Notes: a model not told the origin generated them from the letters alone. A DNA stretch of 59,287 bases from an uncultured Erysipelotrichaceae bacterium (GCA_902800355.1 CADCEE010000012.1:1-59287), one strand, 5' to 3'; positions 33,248 through 43,030 are shown, numbered from the stretch's first letter. A program made the numbers and translations.

Positions 33248-35602
33248 TTAGGATTTGAAAAAGTTTTGTAGTGTCTCTTTTAATTCGTCCACTGATAGGA
33301 CCACTTCATAATCACTCCACTCTTTTTTAAAAAGAGATTTGTAATCATTCCACATATATCTTTCATCAATTAATAAGGCAGCACCTCTATCAGATTCAGT
33401 TCTAATTAATCTTCCTACGGCCTGCATAACTTTATTCATGCCTGGATATGTATAGGCGTAATTGAAGCCGTCAATATTGTTGCTTTTATAATATTCAGCG
33501 ACGTGATTACTTTCAAAATTAATCTTTGGTAAACCAATTCCCACAATAGCAACCCCTATTAAAGAATCACCAACTAAATCAATTCCTTCTCCAAAAGCTC
33601 CTCCAATAATTGCGAGTCCTACCTTACTTCTTTCATCAAATTGATGAAAATTAGAGATAAAGTCTTGTTTTTCTTGTTCACTCATATCTTTCTTTTGGAT
33701 AAAGACATCAACGTTTTCATCAAACTCAAGCATTGGAAGAATGTTATCTAGATATTCATAACTAGGTAAATAAATAAAATAGTTACCAACCTTGTTAGAG
33801 ACAAAAGTCTTAATATAATTAGCGACATCAGAATAGCTCTTATCTCTATTTTTATATCTTGTAGAAATCTTAGGAGCAATGATTAATTTTAAATTCTCTT
33901 TAGGAAACGGAGATTCTAAAATCATTGTCTGGTTTTTATTTATATCTCCGCCCAATACATTCGCATAGTACTCAATTGGGGATAAGGTTGCAGAGAATAA
34001 AGCGGTTGAATTAACTCTAGAGCAAGTTGCAGCTAAAAATCTTGATGCATCAAGACAATAAATTTTAAATGTCACATTATCTTCTTCTTTTTTCACATAA
34101 AGTAAGAAATGGTCAGAAATAAGTTCAGAGATTTTAATAAACTTATTAATCTCAATATATAAATCAGTTAATTCTTTACTGATAACTTTGTTATCTTCTT
34201 TACTGACTTCTTGATAAGCAGTTATAAAGTGATTAAATTCTTTATAAGTTTCTAAAGAAAAATCATCAACTTTGATTGTTCCAATTTCAAAAGTGTCTTC
34301 ATAATATTCAAATACTTTATTAATTCTTGCTAAAGCGTTTTTGATTTTGCGATTAGAAACTCCCCTTAAACTCTTTTTGGCTTTTAAGAATAGTTTTTTA
34401 TCTACTGAGGCTGAATACATATCTTTACTTCTATCTACAAGATTATGAGCCTCATCTACTAAAATTAGATAATGAGATGCATCTTCATCAAAATATCTCT
34501 TCATATATGAAATAGGATCAAAAACATAATTGTAATCACAAATAATGACATCACAGAATAAAGATAAATCTAATTCTAATTCAAAAGGACAAATCATATT
34601 TTTATTAGCGATATGACAAATAGTCTCATAATCAAAATCGTCATATCTCATGATTGATTCTTTTAAGACATCTTTGATTTTGTTGTAATAGCCTTTAGTA
34701 AATGGGCATTCATCAGGATTACAGCTTTTTCCTTTACAAAAACAAATCTTCTCTTTAGAGGTAATAATAATATCCGATATATTTAGCCCATTATCCTTTA
34801 GGATATTAAGCGCTTTATATGCATTATCTTTTCCTGTGGCCTTCGCGGTTAGATAAAAGATCTTGCTTAATTCGTCTTGTTTTAAATATTTAACATAGGG
34901 ATAAATCGCTGACATGGTTTTCCCAATCCCAGTAGGAGCTTCAATAAAGATTTTTCCTTTATTTTGAGCGGCCTCATAAACGGCCTTAGAGAAGCTTTTT
35001 TGTCCTTTACGATAACTTTTAAATGGGAAAGATAAACTCTCAATAGAAGCGTTTCTTTGCTCATTTAAACGCATAATGATGTTATAAAACTCTAAGTATT
35101 TATCTAAATAGCCATAGACATCTTTTTCTAATTCCGAAAATTGATAATAATATTCATCAATTAGTTTCTTGCTATTTTTCCCTTGTTTGATATAGGTGAG
35201 TCTGACCCCGATATGGTCGAGCTTTAAAGCGTCTAGGAACATATAGGCGTAACATTTAGCCTGCCCTAAATGCCAATCAAGATTTTCTTCGCGGAACTGT
35301 TCTAGCTCTATCACTGTGGTTTTGATTTCATCAATAATATATTCGTTTTCACTTTTTTTAATGATTCCATCCGCTCGACCTTGAAGAACGATTTCGATAT
35401 TATTAATTAAAAATTGTTTTCTTAAAGGATATTCAGAAATATAGTTTTTACCCTGATTAGATTGATAGACACTATGAAGGCGACTCCCTTCAGTTTGACT
35501 AGAACGATTAAAAACACGGTTATCAATATCCCCGCTTCTTAAAAGAAAATCCACCAATTGATGGACCGATAATTCAATATGAGCTTTCTTTTCTATTTTC
35601 AT
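33248..35602 (-). CDS. DinG/XPD-type helicase with N-terminal RecB/Cas4-like nuclease domain
   Basis: Residues 1-180 look like a PD-(D/E)xK nuclease: H43, D78 in GRADGI, E92-x-K94 in IIDEIKTT, and the RecB motif Q114-x3-Y118. Residues 195-784 form an XPD/DinG superfamily 2 helicase: Walker A APTGIGKT (222-229), iron-sulfur candidate cysteines C287, C289, C294, C299, C329 and C338, the DEAH box LVDEAHN (381-387) and motif VI QAVGRLIRTESDRG. Members unwind damaged or forked DNA. It overlaps fmt by 4 bp. The exact role is unknown. Confidence 0.85.
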   Translation of the reverse strand: MKIEKKAHIELSVHQLVDFLLRSGDIDNRVFNRSSQTEGSRLHSVYQSNQGKNYISEYPLRKQFLINNIEIVLQGRADGIIKKSENEYIIDEIKTTVIELEQFREENLDWHLGQAKCYAYMFLDALKLDHIGVRLTYIKQGKNSKKLIDEYYYQFSELEKDVYGYLDKYLEFYNIIMRLNEQRNASIESLSFPFKSYRKGQKSFSKAVYEAAQNKGKIFIEAPTGIGKTMSAIYPYVKYLKQDELSKIFYLTAKATGKDNAYKALNILKDNGLNISDIIITSKEKICFCKGKSCNPDECPFTKGYYNKIKDVLKESIMRYDDFDYETICHIANKNMICPFELELDLSLFCDVIICDYNYVFDPISYMKRYFDEDASHYLILVDEAHNLVDRSKDMYSASVDKKLFLKAKKSLRGVSNRKIKNALARINKVFEYYEDTFEIGTIKVDDFSLETYKEFNHFITAYQEVSKEDNKVISKELTDLYIEINKFIKISELISDHFLLYVKKEEDNVTFKIYCLDASRFLAATCSRVNSTALFSATLSPIEYYANVLGGDINKNQTMILESPFPKENLKLIIAPKISTRYKNRDKSYSDVANYIKTFVSNKVGNYFIYLPSYEYLDNILPMLEFDENVDVFIQKKDMSEQEKQDFISNFHQFDERSKVGLAIIGGAFGEGIDLVGDSLIGVAIVGIGLPKINFESNHVAEYYKSNNIDGFNYAYTYPGMNKVMQAVGRLIRTESDRGAALLIDERYMWNDYKSLFKKEWSDYEVVLSVDELKETLQNFFKS

Positions 35603-36531
35603 TGTAATAATTCGTGTAATAAATTTGGATGTCCATTAATAAAAGACATATAATCCATTCTCTTCTTGCCTTCAATTTGAACATCAACTAAAGCAAGTAA
35701 ACCGTTTTTAGTTTGTAAATATAATCCTTTTTTATCAGCTTTAACGATCTCACCAACTTCACCTAGAATTTCATCAGAAATAATTTGAGAACGATAAATT
35801 TTAAATTTAAGTCCTTCTAAATATAAATAGGCTCCTGGAATATCACTTAAGGCTCTAATATAACCATGTAATTCTTCTTTTGATTTGGTTAAATCAAGTT
35901 TCTCTTCTTCAGGTTTGATAATTGGCGCAAAGCTCACTAGCGATTCATCTTGAGGAACGCCCACTAACTTTCCTTCTAGAATTGTTGGTAATTCTCTTAA
36001 AATTAATCTAAGAGCGGCTTCTGCCATCTTCTTAAATAAAGAAGTAGAGTTATCTTCTAGATCTATTTTTACTTCTTCAGTCGCATACATCTCTCCAGCG
36101 TCCATCTCTTTGACCATCTTCATAAGAGTCATGCCCGTCGCTTCATCATTATTCATAAGCGCATATTGAATAGGTGCGGCCCCTCGATATTTTGGAAGTA
36201 AACTTCCATGAAGATTTAAACAGCCTAAAGGAGGAATATCTAATAAGCCTTGGGGAACGATTTGTCCATACGCTAAAGTGATAATCACATCAGGATGTAA
36301 TTCTTTAACAAACTCATATTCTTTTCTAATCTTTAATGGTTGATAAACAGGGATATGATGCGCTTCTGCAACTACTTTAGTAGGAACAGGCATTAAAATC
36401 TTTTTTCTTCCGACTGGTCTATCTGGTTGAGCGATGACTCCTACCACATTATAGCCACTAGAAATAATCCCTTCTAAAACGGAGGCTGATATTTCTGGAG
36501 TTCCCATAAAAACAATGCGTTTGTTATTCAT
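35599..36531 (-). CDS. fmt: Methionyl-tRNA formyltransferase
   Basis: Formylates initiator Met-tRNA using 10-formyl-THF. The catalytic segment HGSLLPKYRGAAPIQYAL (about residues 108-125) holds the SLLPxYRG motif, and the Asp of GMTLMKMVKEMDAG completes the site. The C-terminal OB-like domain is present. At 310 residues it is normal. In Bacillus fmt follows def and priA; here the neighbour upstream is the divergent phosphoesterase gene and downstream the nuclease-helicase, coupled by a 4-bp overlap. Confidence 0.94.
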   Translation of the reverse strand: MNNKRIVFMGTPEISASVLEGIISSGYNVVGVIAQPDRPVGRKKILMPVPTKVVAEAHHIPVYQPLKIRKEYEFVKELHPDVIITLAYGQIVPQGLLDIPPLGCLNLHGSLLPKYRGAAPIQYALMNNDEATGMTLMKMVKEMDAGEMYATEEVKIDLEDNSTSLFKKMAEAALRLILRELPTILEGKLVGVPQDESLVSFAPIIKPEEEKLDLTKSKEELHGYIRALSDIPGAYLYLEGLKFKIYRSQIISDEILGEVGEIVKADKKGLYLQTKNGLLALVDVQIEGKKRMDYMSFINGHPNLLHELLQ

Positions 36532-36591
36532 AAGAATAATTATAGACTCAAGTGATGATATATTAAAGAGAAAAGAGTATAATGTTTATCA

Positions 36592-37053
36592 ATGAAAATC
36601 TTAGTGGTGAGTGACTCTCACGGCAATGAGTCTTTATTAAAAGAACTAGTCAAAGCCTATCCGAATATGGATTATTATCTTCACGCTGGCGACAGCGGGC
36701 TAGATAGAGATACTCTATATCCTTTTGTCTCAGTCAAAGGAAATACTGATTATTATCCCTTTGATGAATTAATTCGTATCTATACCCCAATGGGCTATTT
36801 ATTAGTAAAACATAAACCTTGGTTTACTAACGAACAAATTAAAGATAATAAATTTTTAATCAATGGACATACCCATCAATATAGTTTTTCTATAGAAAGT
36901 GACAAGATTTTTCTTAATCCGGGATCTCTATCTTTACCTAGAGATAACACCAACGGAACATTCATGACCATGAATATCGAAAAGGAGAAAGCCACTATCA
37001 TAATTTATGATATTGAAACGAAAAATGTTCTCATAAATAAACAAATAAGTTAA
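36592..37053 (+). CDS. YfcE/MJ0936-type metallophosphoesterase
   Basis: Small calcineurin-like phosphodiesterase of 153 residues. Metal motifs are visible: VVSDSHGN (residues 4-11), LHAGDSG (about 31), KGNTD (about 50), VKHKP and NGHTHQ (about 91-96). The family hydrolyses phosphodiesters in vitro, but the cellular substrate is unknown. Transcribed divergently from fmt, with TATAAT about 16 nt before the ATG, and followed 27 bp later by the adenylating enzyme on the same strand. Confidence 0.87.
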   Translation: MKILVVSDSHGNESLLKELVKAYPNMDYYLHAGDSGLDRDTLYPFVSVKGNTDYYPFDELIRIYTPMGYLLVKHKPWFTNEQIKDNKFLINGHTHQYSFSIESDKIFLNPGSLSLPRDNTNGTFMTMNIEKEKATIIIYDIETKNVLINKQIS

Positions 37054-37080
37054 AATACACAAGGAATAAAGGAGATTATT

Positions 37081-39078
37081 ATGTATCCTGAGTATAAAAA
37101 AATTAAAGCATGCGCTGAAGAAGCTAATGAACTTCTTAAGACATCTAGAACCATGGAAGACATATTTGTCTTATCCACAAAAAGAAACTTAAAAAGAATC
37201 GCGGTTACCTACACCAATAATGAAGGTAAATCCAAAAAATATAAATATTCCAGATTTAGAAAACACGCTTTTGAAATCGCCTCTATTTTATCTAACTTCA
37301 TGATTCAACAACCTAAAAACGTTCCAATCGTTTTAAAGGCAAATAATGGACCACACTGGGGAGAAATCTTCTGGGCGATTTTAATGACTGGTTATAAACC
37401 ACTTTTAGTGGACGCTAAAACTTCTAAAGAAGGAACTGAAAATTTAATTAAACAAGGTAAGGCTGTTGCTATTATCACCGATGATAATTTCACTTACGAT
37501 GTTCCAAAGTTCTCTTTGAGAGATCTTTTACAAGAAAAACACAGCTATGAATTTGCTCCTAACTGGGAAAACGAAGTCATCTTCTGTTCTAGCGGCACTA
37601 CAGGCGATGTCAAACTCATGGTCTTTAACGGTGAAAATTTATGTCATCAAATCTTAGCGGCTTTAGATTTTGCAGAAACTTCTAAAGACCTCTTATATCC
37701 AAAATCAATGGGACCACTAAGAGTCTTAGCAATGATTCCATTCCACCACATCTTTGGATTTATCGCCACTTTCTTATGGTATTTCTATTACGGTGCAAAC
37801 TTTGTTTTCGTTCGTAATTTAGCCCCATCAGAAATTCAAAGTGTCTGTCAAAAATGTAAAGTTACTCACGTCTTCTCTGTCCCACTATTCTGGGATTCTT
37901 TAGCCCAAGGCTTAGAAAGAAAGAAGGCTTTAGAAACTCCATCTAGACAGCAATATATAGATAAATTAATTGGTTATAACACTGGCAAGATCTTAAAAGA
38001 AGAAGCTGGTCCAGTGAAGATGGTTCAAAAAACTATTCAAAAGAAATTATTAGGCACCAAAATTCGCTTCTGTATTTCCGGTGGCGGATATTTAGATAGC
38101 AAGACCCAAACCGTGATTAACGGTGTTGGCTATCCATTGTATAATGGATATGGTATGACCGAAATCGGTATTACTTCTGTAGAACTTTCCCCAATTGTCG
38201 AGTTAAGACTAAAAGGATCAATTGGTATTCCTTTACATGGAGTTTCCTATAAGATTAAACCAACTAACGGTAAAGCTCGTACAGGTGAATTATTAGTAAA
38301 ATCTGAAATCACTCATATTAGAGAAATTATTGGTGGAGTTGAAAAAGAAACTCAACTTGATAGCGAAGGCTATTTCTCTACTGGAGATATTGCGGAAGTT
38401 GACGCGACAAATAGATATTATCTAAAAGGTAGAATGAAAGATGTCATCATTAACGCTGATGGAGAAAATATCTTCCCAGACGAACTAGAAATCTTCTTTA
38501 AGAAAATTCCTCATGTTCAAGCAGTTTGTGTTTTAGGTGTTGACCAAAAAGGCACAAAAAACCAAAAGATTGTTGGTGTTGTAGAAATTGATAATAGTAT
38601 TTCTAGTGAAGATATCGAAGCCTTAAAAGAAGCAGTTAAAAAAGCTGGATTAGATTTACCAAAAGGCACCAAAATTACTGAATTCTATTTCTCAAGAAAT
38701 AAATTACCAGTCGCTAATAACATGAAAGTCAAACGTTTCGTGGTGAAAAAAGGTATCGAAACTATGAATGGCGACTATATCCCATTTGATTTCAAAAAAG
38801 AAGTTAAAGCAAGCAAAAACTTCTCTAAAGAAACTGTAGAAAAAGTTGTTGAACCATTAAGAAAGATTTTTTCAAAAATCTTAATTCTACCAGAATTTAA
38901 GATTGATGATGACGCTCACTGGGTAGACGCATTAGGTGGAGACTCTATGAGTTATGTCGAATTAATCACCACTGTTCAAGATCAATTTGGTGTTACTATT
39001 CCAGAAACATCTTATGGAAAGTTAACTTGTATTAACGATTTCGCTGAAGAAATTGTTTCCTTACAAAAGAAGAAATAA
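37081..39078 (+). CDS. AMP-dependent acyl/aminoacyl ligase fused to a carrier protein domain
   Basis: Residues 40-520 form an acyl-adenylating enzyme. Core motifs are CSSGTTGDVKL (about 169-179), PFHHIFG, YNGYGMTEIG (about 356-365), STGDIAEVD and LKGRMKDVIINADGENIFPD. Residues about 575-660 are an acyl/peptidyl carrier domain with the phosphopantetheine serine in LGGDSMSYVEL. This resembles a single loading unit that activates an acid and loads it on its own carrier arm. No condensation, thioesterase or ketosynthase gene is nearby. Lipid acyl activation or teichoic-acid-like ester chemistry are possibilities; the substrate is unknown. Confidence 0.85.
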   Translation: MYPEYKKIKACAEEANELLKTSRTMEDIFVLSTKRNLKRIAVTYTNNEGKSKKYKYSRFRKHAFEIASILSNFMIQQPKNVPIVLKANNGPHWGEIFWAILMTGYKPLLVDAKTSKEGTENLIKQGKAVAIITDDNFTYDVPKFSLRDLLQEKHSYEFAPNWENEVIFCSSGTTGDVKLMVFNGENLCHQILAALDFAETSKDLLYPKSMGPLRVLAMIPFHHIFGFIATFLWYFYYGANFVFVRNLAPSEIQSVCQKCKVTHVFSVPLFWDSLAQGLERKKALETPSRQQYIDKLIGYNTGKILKEEAGPVKMVQKTIQKKLLGTKIRFCISGGGYLDSKTQTVINGVGYPLYNGYGMTEIGITSVELSPIVELRLKGSIGIPLHGVSYKIKPTNGKARTGELLVKSEITHIREIIGGVEKETQLDSEGYFSTGDIAEVDATNRYYLKGRMKDVIINADGENIFPDELEIFFKKIPHVQAVCVLGVDQKGTKNQKIVGVVEIDNSISSEDIEALKEAVKKAGLDLPKGTKITEFYFSRNKLPVANNMKVKRFVVKKGIETMNGDYIPFDFKKEVKASKNFSKETVEKVVEPLRKIFSKILILPEFKIDDDAHWVDALGGDSMSYVELITTVQDQFGVTIPETSYGKLTCINDFAEEIVSLQKKK

Positions 39079-39091
39079 TTACAAATATTAT

Positions 39092-39120
39092 TTGCATTAT
39101 TTTTAAGCATTTAGTATCAT
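39092..39120 (+). promoter_or_regulatory. Promoter for rpsT
   Basis: TTGCAT (39092-39097), a 17-bp spacer and TATCAT (39115-39120). It is about 30 nt before the rpsT ATG, with AGAAGG as ribosome binding site. Confidence 0.7.
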
Positions 39121-39150
39121 TATCGCTGACGCAAAAAAGAAGGTATAAAC

Positions 39151-39414
39151 ATGGCAAACATTAAATCTCAAATCAAACGTAACAAAACAAACGAAAAAGC
39201 ACGCTTAAGAAACAAAGCCGCTAAAAGCGCAATTAGAACTTCTATTAAAAAAGTGAAAGTTGCTGTTGAAGCTGGCAAAAAAGAAGAAGCGGAAAAAGCA
39301 TTATTAGAAGCTTATCGTTTAATTGACAAGTCTGTCTCTGATGGTGTCCAACACAAAAACACCGCTGCTAGACAAAAGAGTGAGATTCAAAGATTAGTTA
39401 ACTCTTTAAAATAA
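39151..39414 (+). CDS. rpsT: 30S ribosomal protein S20
   Basis: Binds 16S rRNA in the 30S subunit. The 87-residue lysine-rich helical protein starts MANIKSQIKRNKTNEKARLR and has the typical ending HKNTAARQKSEIQRLV. Own promoter directly upstream. It converges with holA, from which only 6 bp separate it; rpsT next to holA is a conserved Firmicutes pairing. Confidence 0.95.
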   Translation: MANIKSQIKRNKTNEKARLRNKAAKSAIRTSIKKVKVAVEAGKKEEAEKALLEAYRLIDKSVSDGVQHKNTAARQKSEIQRLVNSLK

Positions 39415-39420
39415 GTAACC

Positions 39421-40401
39421 TTATTGCGTTTTAAATTTTATTAAAAATAACTCAAAACCATAATTGCGGTCCACAAGACCGCTTTTTATGTCCAAGTCTA
39501 ATTGATATAAATCATCTAAAGTATTTTTAATAGCTTTATCGCTAATCATTGGTAAAAGTTTAGAAAGAACATAGACTCTACCAGGTTTAATTTTTAATTC
39601 ATTAGCGATATCTTCTTTAGGCATTCTCTTTTTCACTAAATAACTGATTTGTGATAACAATCTAAATTGATTACCTAATTGCGCGATTAAAGTTGGAGAT
39701 TGAATATTCTTTACTTGTAAATCACGGAATAGGCTAATAGCCTCAGCGTTTTTATTATCCACTAATAAATTAAAGATTAAGAAAGCATTATCTTCTAAAG
39801 GCTTATTAATCATTAAGATTACATCTTTATAACGGATATGGTCGGTATATAAAGTTAGAATCTGAACACTATTTTGAAATAAAGCGACATCTCCAGAAGT
39901 TCTTTCTGCTAACTCCATAACCGCATCACGGTCAATAACAATTTCATGCTTAGCTAAATAAGCCTTAACATATTCGTTCCATCCTCTTTCATCTGGATCA
40001 ACAATTTGCACCACTTTAGCCTTTTCTTTTAAAGCTTTAAATAATTCACTTTTTTCATCGACAGAAGAACTACATACTGAAAGTATGAAACAAGCGTCTT
40101 GGTCTAAAGCATTGTTATTGATATAACTAGATAACTCATCATAGTTTTGATCTGATTCAATTTTATTTTTTGGTTTTGGTTTTAAAAGAAAATAACAATT
40201 TTCTAAAGAGACCACTTTCTTTTCATAACCTAAAGACACATATTTACATTCATCAACCGCATCTTGAACTAAAGCGTTATGTCCATCTAACTTAATAAAA
40301 TTAAGTTCGTCTGGTTTTTCTTCTCCTAGAAAAGTTTCCCCAATCTTACGAATTTGGGATTTAATTGTGGGAGATTGATTACCATAAACTAAATAAATCA
40401 T
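39421..40401 (-). CDS. holA: DNA polymerase III delta subunit
   Basis: Clamp-loader subunit that opens the sliding clamp. The protein starts MIYLVYGNQSPTIKSQI, like other HolA/YqeN proteins. It has the degenerate AAA+ fold, with CFILSVCSS and RGWNEYVKAYLAKHEIVID in the middle and the helical collar domain at the C-terminus (LIAQLGNQFRLLSQI). At 326 residues it is normal. The weak primary sequence makes synteny with rpsT and comEC the best support. Confidence 0.9.
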   Translation of the reverse strand: MIYLVYGNQSPTIKSQIRKIGETFLGEEKPDELNFIKLDGHNALVQDAVDECKYVSLGYEKKVVSLENCYFLLKPKPKNKIESDQNYDELSSYINNNALDQDACFILSVCSSSVDEKSELFKALKEKAKVVQIVDPDERGWNEYVKAYLAKHEIVIDRDAVMELAERTSGDVALFQNSVQILTLYTDHIRYKDVILMINKPLEDNAFLIFNLLVDNKNAEAISLFRDLQVKNIQSPTLIAQLGNQFRLLSQISYLVKKRMPKEDIANELKIKPGRVYVLSKLLPMISDKAIKNTLDDLYQLDLDIKSGLVDRNYGFELFLIKFKTQ

Positions 40402-40433
40402 CGCTTATTATTATAACTTATTTGTCAGTTTCA

Positions 40434-42437
40434 CTAGCAATAAGTTATTGTTCCTTCTAAATCTGTTCTTCTGATTTGCACTTTATATCTAGTTAAAATA
40501 GCTAGTACATCACTATGAGGATGGCCATATCTATTTTTCTTGCCGCACGATATCACTCCTACATTAGGAGATAGATATTTTATAAAAGCCTCACTACTAG
40601 ATGTATTTGAGCCATGATGCCCAACTTTTAAAATATCACAAGGTATTGAGGCATGATCTTTCATAATTTGCGTTTCTATTTTTTTAGGAGCATCCCCCAT
40701 TATTAGATAGTGATATTCTTTGCTTTTAAATCCGATAACTAGCGAACTATCATTTTCATCTTTCCATAAATCAGGATACACATTGTAATTAGTTAAAGTT
40801 ATGCCACCAATAGATATAGGAAAAGATTTATAATCTTTTTCATAACGTTTCACTGTAAAGTTCTTAATTAAGGAATCTACTCCCCCTGAATGGTCAAAAT
40901 CATCATGAGTGGTAATTAATAAATCGATATCGTAAATCTGATGTTTCTTAAAAAATGGAATAAGACTTTCTTTAGCGATATCCATATTCTTTTGTCCACC
41001 AGTATCAATTAATATCGATGTATCTTTTCTTCTAATTAAAGTCGCATCTCCTTGACCTACATTAATAAAGAAAACTTGGTCATTAAATAAAGTATTTAGA
41101 GGAACAAAATAGAACAAATTGAGTACTAGAAATAAAGCACTACTGACATACATCAAAGGTTTAAATCTAAGCGATAAATAATAAACAAAAATAAAAAACA
41201 ATACTTCAAATAAAACAACAGTTAAATTATTCATTTCAATTCCATAAATCGTGATATTGATTTTAGAAAAGAAATTAATCACCTTTGATAAGAAATCTCC
41301 ATACCCATTTATAAAGCTATAAATCGGAATATGGGTAATTGAAAGTAAAGATAAGAAATAATATAAAATGAAAAACGGCGATAAGATAATGTGATAAATA
41401 AACGAGAGCAAAGAGACTTCATTATAAAAGGCTAACGCAAAAGGAATAAACTCAATTAAAACGAGCCCGCTAATAATAAGTTTTTGTTTAAGAGGCTTAT
41501 ATCCTTTAAAGGAGTTTCTAAAGAAAAGTACGCTAATAGGAATTAAATAAGTCAATAAGAATCCGTCTTGATAAGCATAAAAAGGATTAATAATTAAAAA
41601 GAAAAATCCAGAAAAAGATATTAATTCTAAATAAGTATATTTCTTCTTTAATAGATGATTATTAATCCACCTTAATACTTTTAAAAAGACAAATTTGATA
41701 ACTACAAACCGCGGATAAGACAAGATAAAAGTAGGCATCAATAAGCCAATTAAAACTAAGTCCTTATATTTATCTTTTTTAATAAATCTAGAAACACAAA
41801 ATGCTAAGAAAGAATATAGAATCGATAAATAGAATCCGCTATTAGATAGAAGCCTATTTAAGTGTAAAGACTTCATCTCACTATAAACATCTTCATCACT
41901 CCCCATAGAGAAAAGAAACGATCCTATTAAAGCTTTCGCATTACTAGAAAAATGCGACAAAAATTCCTTCTTAAAAGAAAAGATGCGTAAAGGATTAGAA
42001 AATTTAACCTCAATTGAACTGGGATACATCTGGGAATATACCCCTTTATTATTGAGGTATTCTTGAAAATTGAAACTCGATTCAATAGTTTCAAAATCCA
42101 AAGAAACTTTGTTGCCTTTAATTACTAAGATATCGCCTATTTCAAAAGGATGTTCTTTTTCATAGATATATAGTTTTTCAAATGTGGAATTAAAGATGAA
42201 ATAGTTTTCTTTTACTTCCTCCACTATTCCAGAATATTCACTTTTATCAAATTGGGGCCGTATAAACGACAAACCGACCCCAATCAAGCAAGATATCATC
42301 CCGGCGATAAATATCTTCTTATTGAAGCGATAAAAGGCAAAAGCTAAGACAATGACTAATTCTATTATTCCTAAGATTAACGAGGCTCTAACATTGATGC
42401 CAAGATATAGAAGAACAAATAGAACTAATAAACTCAC
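40434..42437 (-). CDS. comEC: ComEC DNA uptake channel
   Basis: Membrane channel for uptake of single-stranded DNA in natural transformation. The N-terminus has two transmembrane segments, then an OB-fold-like periplasmic region. The middle (about residues 165-450) is the Competence domain with many helices. The C-terminal MBL domain (about residues 450-667) shows FFINVGQGDATLI, IDTGG, TTHDDFDHSGG and KVGHHGS. At 667 residues it is slightly shorter than Bacillus ComEC. Overlaps comEA by 4 bp. A comEA-comEC pair implies at least potential competence. Confidence 0.92.
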   Translation of the reverse strand: MSLLVLFVLLYLGINVRASLILGIIELVIVLAFAFYRFNKKIFIAGMISCLIGVGLSFIRPQFDKSEYSGIVEEVKENYFIFNSTFEKLYIYEKEHPFEIGDILVIKGNKVSLDFETIESSFNFQEYLNNKGVYSQMYPSSIEVKFSNPLRIFSFKKEFLSHFSSNAKALIGSFLFSMGSDEDVYSEMKSLHLNRLLSNSGFYLSILYSFLAFCVSRFIKKDKYKDLVLIGLLMPTFILSYPRFVVIKFVFLKVLRWINNHLLKKKYTYLELISFSGFFFLIINPFYAYQDGFLLTYLIPISVLFFRNSFKGYKPLKQKLIISGLVLIEFIPFALAFYNEVSLLSFIYHIILSPFFILYYFLSLLSITHIPIYSFINGYGDFLSKVINFFSKINITIYGIEMNNLTVVLFEVLFFIFVYYLSLRFKPLMYVSSALFLVLNLFYFVPLNTLFNDQVFFINVGQGDATLIRRKDTSILIDTGGQKNMDIAKESLIPFFKKHQIYDIDLLITTHDDFDHSGGVDSLIKNFTVKRYEKDYKSFPISIGGITLTNYNVYPDLWKDENDSSLVIGFKSKEYHYLIMGDAPKKIETQIMKDHASIPCDILKVGHHGSNTSSSEAFIKYLSPNVGVISCGKKNRYGHPHSDVLAILTRYKVQIRRTDLEGTITYC

Positions 42438-42964
42438 GCGTGAAGAATAACGTAGTTACGAACTTTACGGTAGGTCGCATTACCTATTCCATATACTTCC
42501 ATGAGTTCCTCTAATGTAGCAAAAATACCATTAGTTTCACGATAAGTAACAATAGAATTGGCTAAAGTAGAAGTAATACCACTAACAGTAGTTAGAGTTT
42601 CTGCATCATCGATGTTGATATTAACTTTAGTAACTTCACTAGCGCTACAAACATCACTAGCGTCATATCTAGAAGCAATATAATAAGTCATTCCTTTAGT
42701 TAAAAGGGCTTCTTCATAATATGCTCTAGAATCAGCGTTGACGGTTGTACCACCAGCAGTTGTGATTAAATCAAGCATGGTGCTACCCTCTTTCATGGTG
42801 AAATTGCCAGTCTTATAAACCTCGCCTTCAATAGCGACAGTAAAAGTATTTGCAACCTCGGTTACTGTCCCAGCAGTATCGGCTTGCATCTTTGGGTCAA
42901 TGATTACAAATGCGGCAATGACGGCGATTGTCACAACGATGACCCCAATTAGGATTTTAAACAT
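42434..42964 (-). CDS. comEA: ComEA DNA receptor
   Basis: Membrane-anchored receptor that binds double-stranded DNA for transformation. One N-terminal helix (residues 3-24, ILIGVIVVTIAVIAAFVI) is followed by an SLBB-type domain (about residues 45-95). Two helix-hairpin-helix motifs follow at the C-terminus: VNINIDDAETLTTVSGITST and FATLEELMEVYGIGNATYRK. At 176 residues it is normal. Its ribosome binding site lies in a strong hairpin (42971-43006), so its expression is probably controlled. Confidence 0.92.
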   Translation of the reverse strand: MFKILIGVIVVTIAVIAAFVIIDPKMQADTAGTVTEVANTFTVAIEGEVYKTGNFTMKEGSTMLDLITTAGGTTVNADSRAYYEEALLTKGMTYYIASRYDASDVCSASEVTKVNINIDDAETLTTVSGITSTLANSIVTYRETNGIFATLEELMEVYGIGNATYRKVRNYVILHA

Positions 42965-42970
42965 AAAATT

Positions 42971-43006
42971 AAAAACCTCCTACACTTTATACAGACGGAG
43001 GTTTTT
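42971..43006 (-). promoter_or_regulatory. Hairpin that buries the comEA ribosome binding site
   Basis: On the minus strand AAAAACCTCC (42997-43006) pairs perfectly over 10 bp with GGAGGTTTTT (42971-42980) across a 16-nt loop. The 3' arm contains the GGAGG site of comEA and ends in T5, so it can act as the greA terminator and as a block on comEA translation. The loop contains TATAAA, a possible -10 giving a transcript without the 5' arm. Confidence 0.7.
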
Positions 43007-43030
43007 CGATTTTTTGTGAAAAAAATTTTT

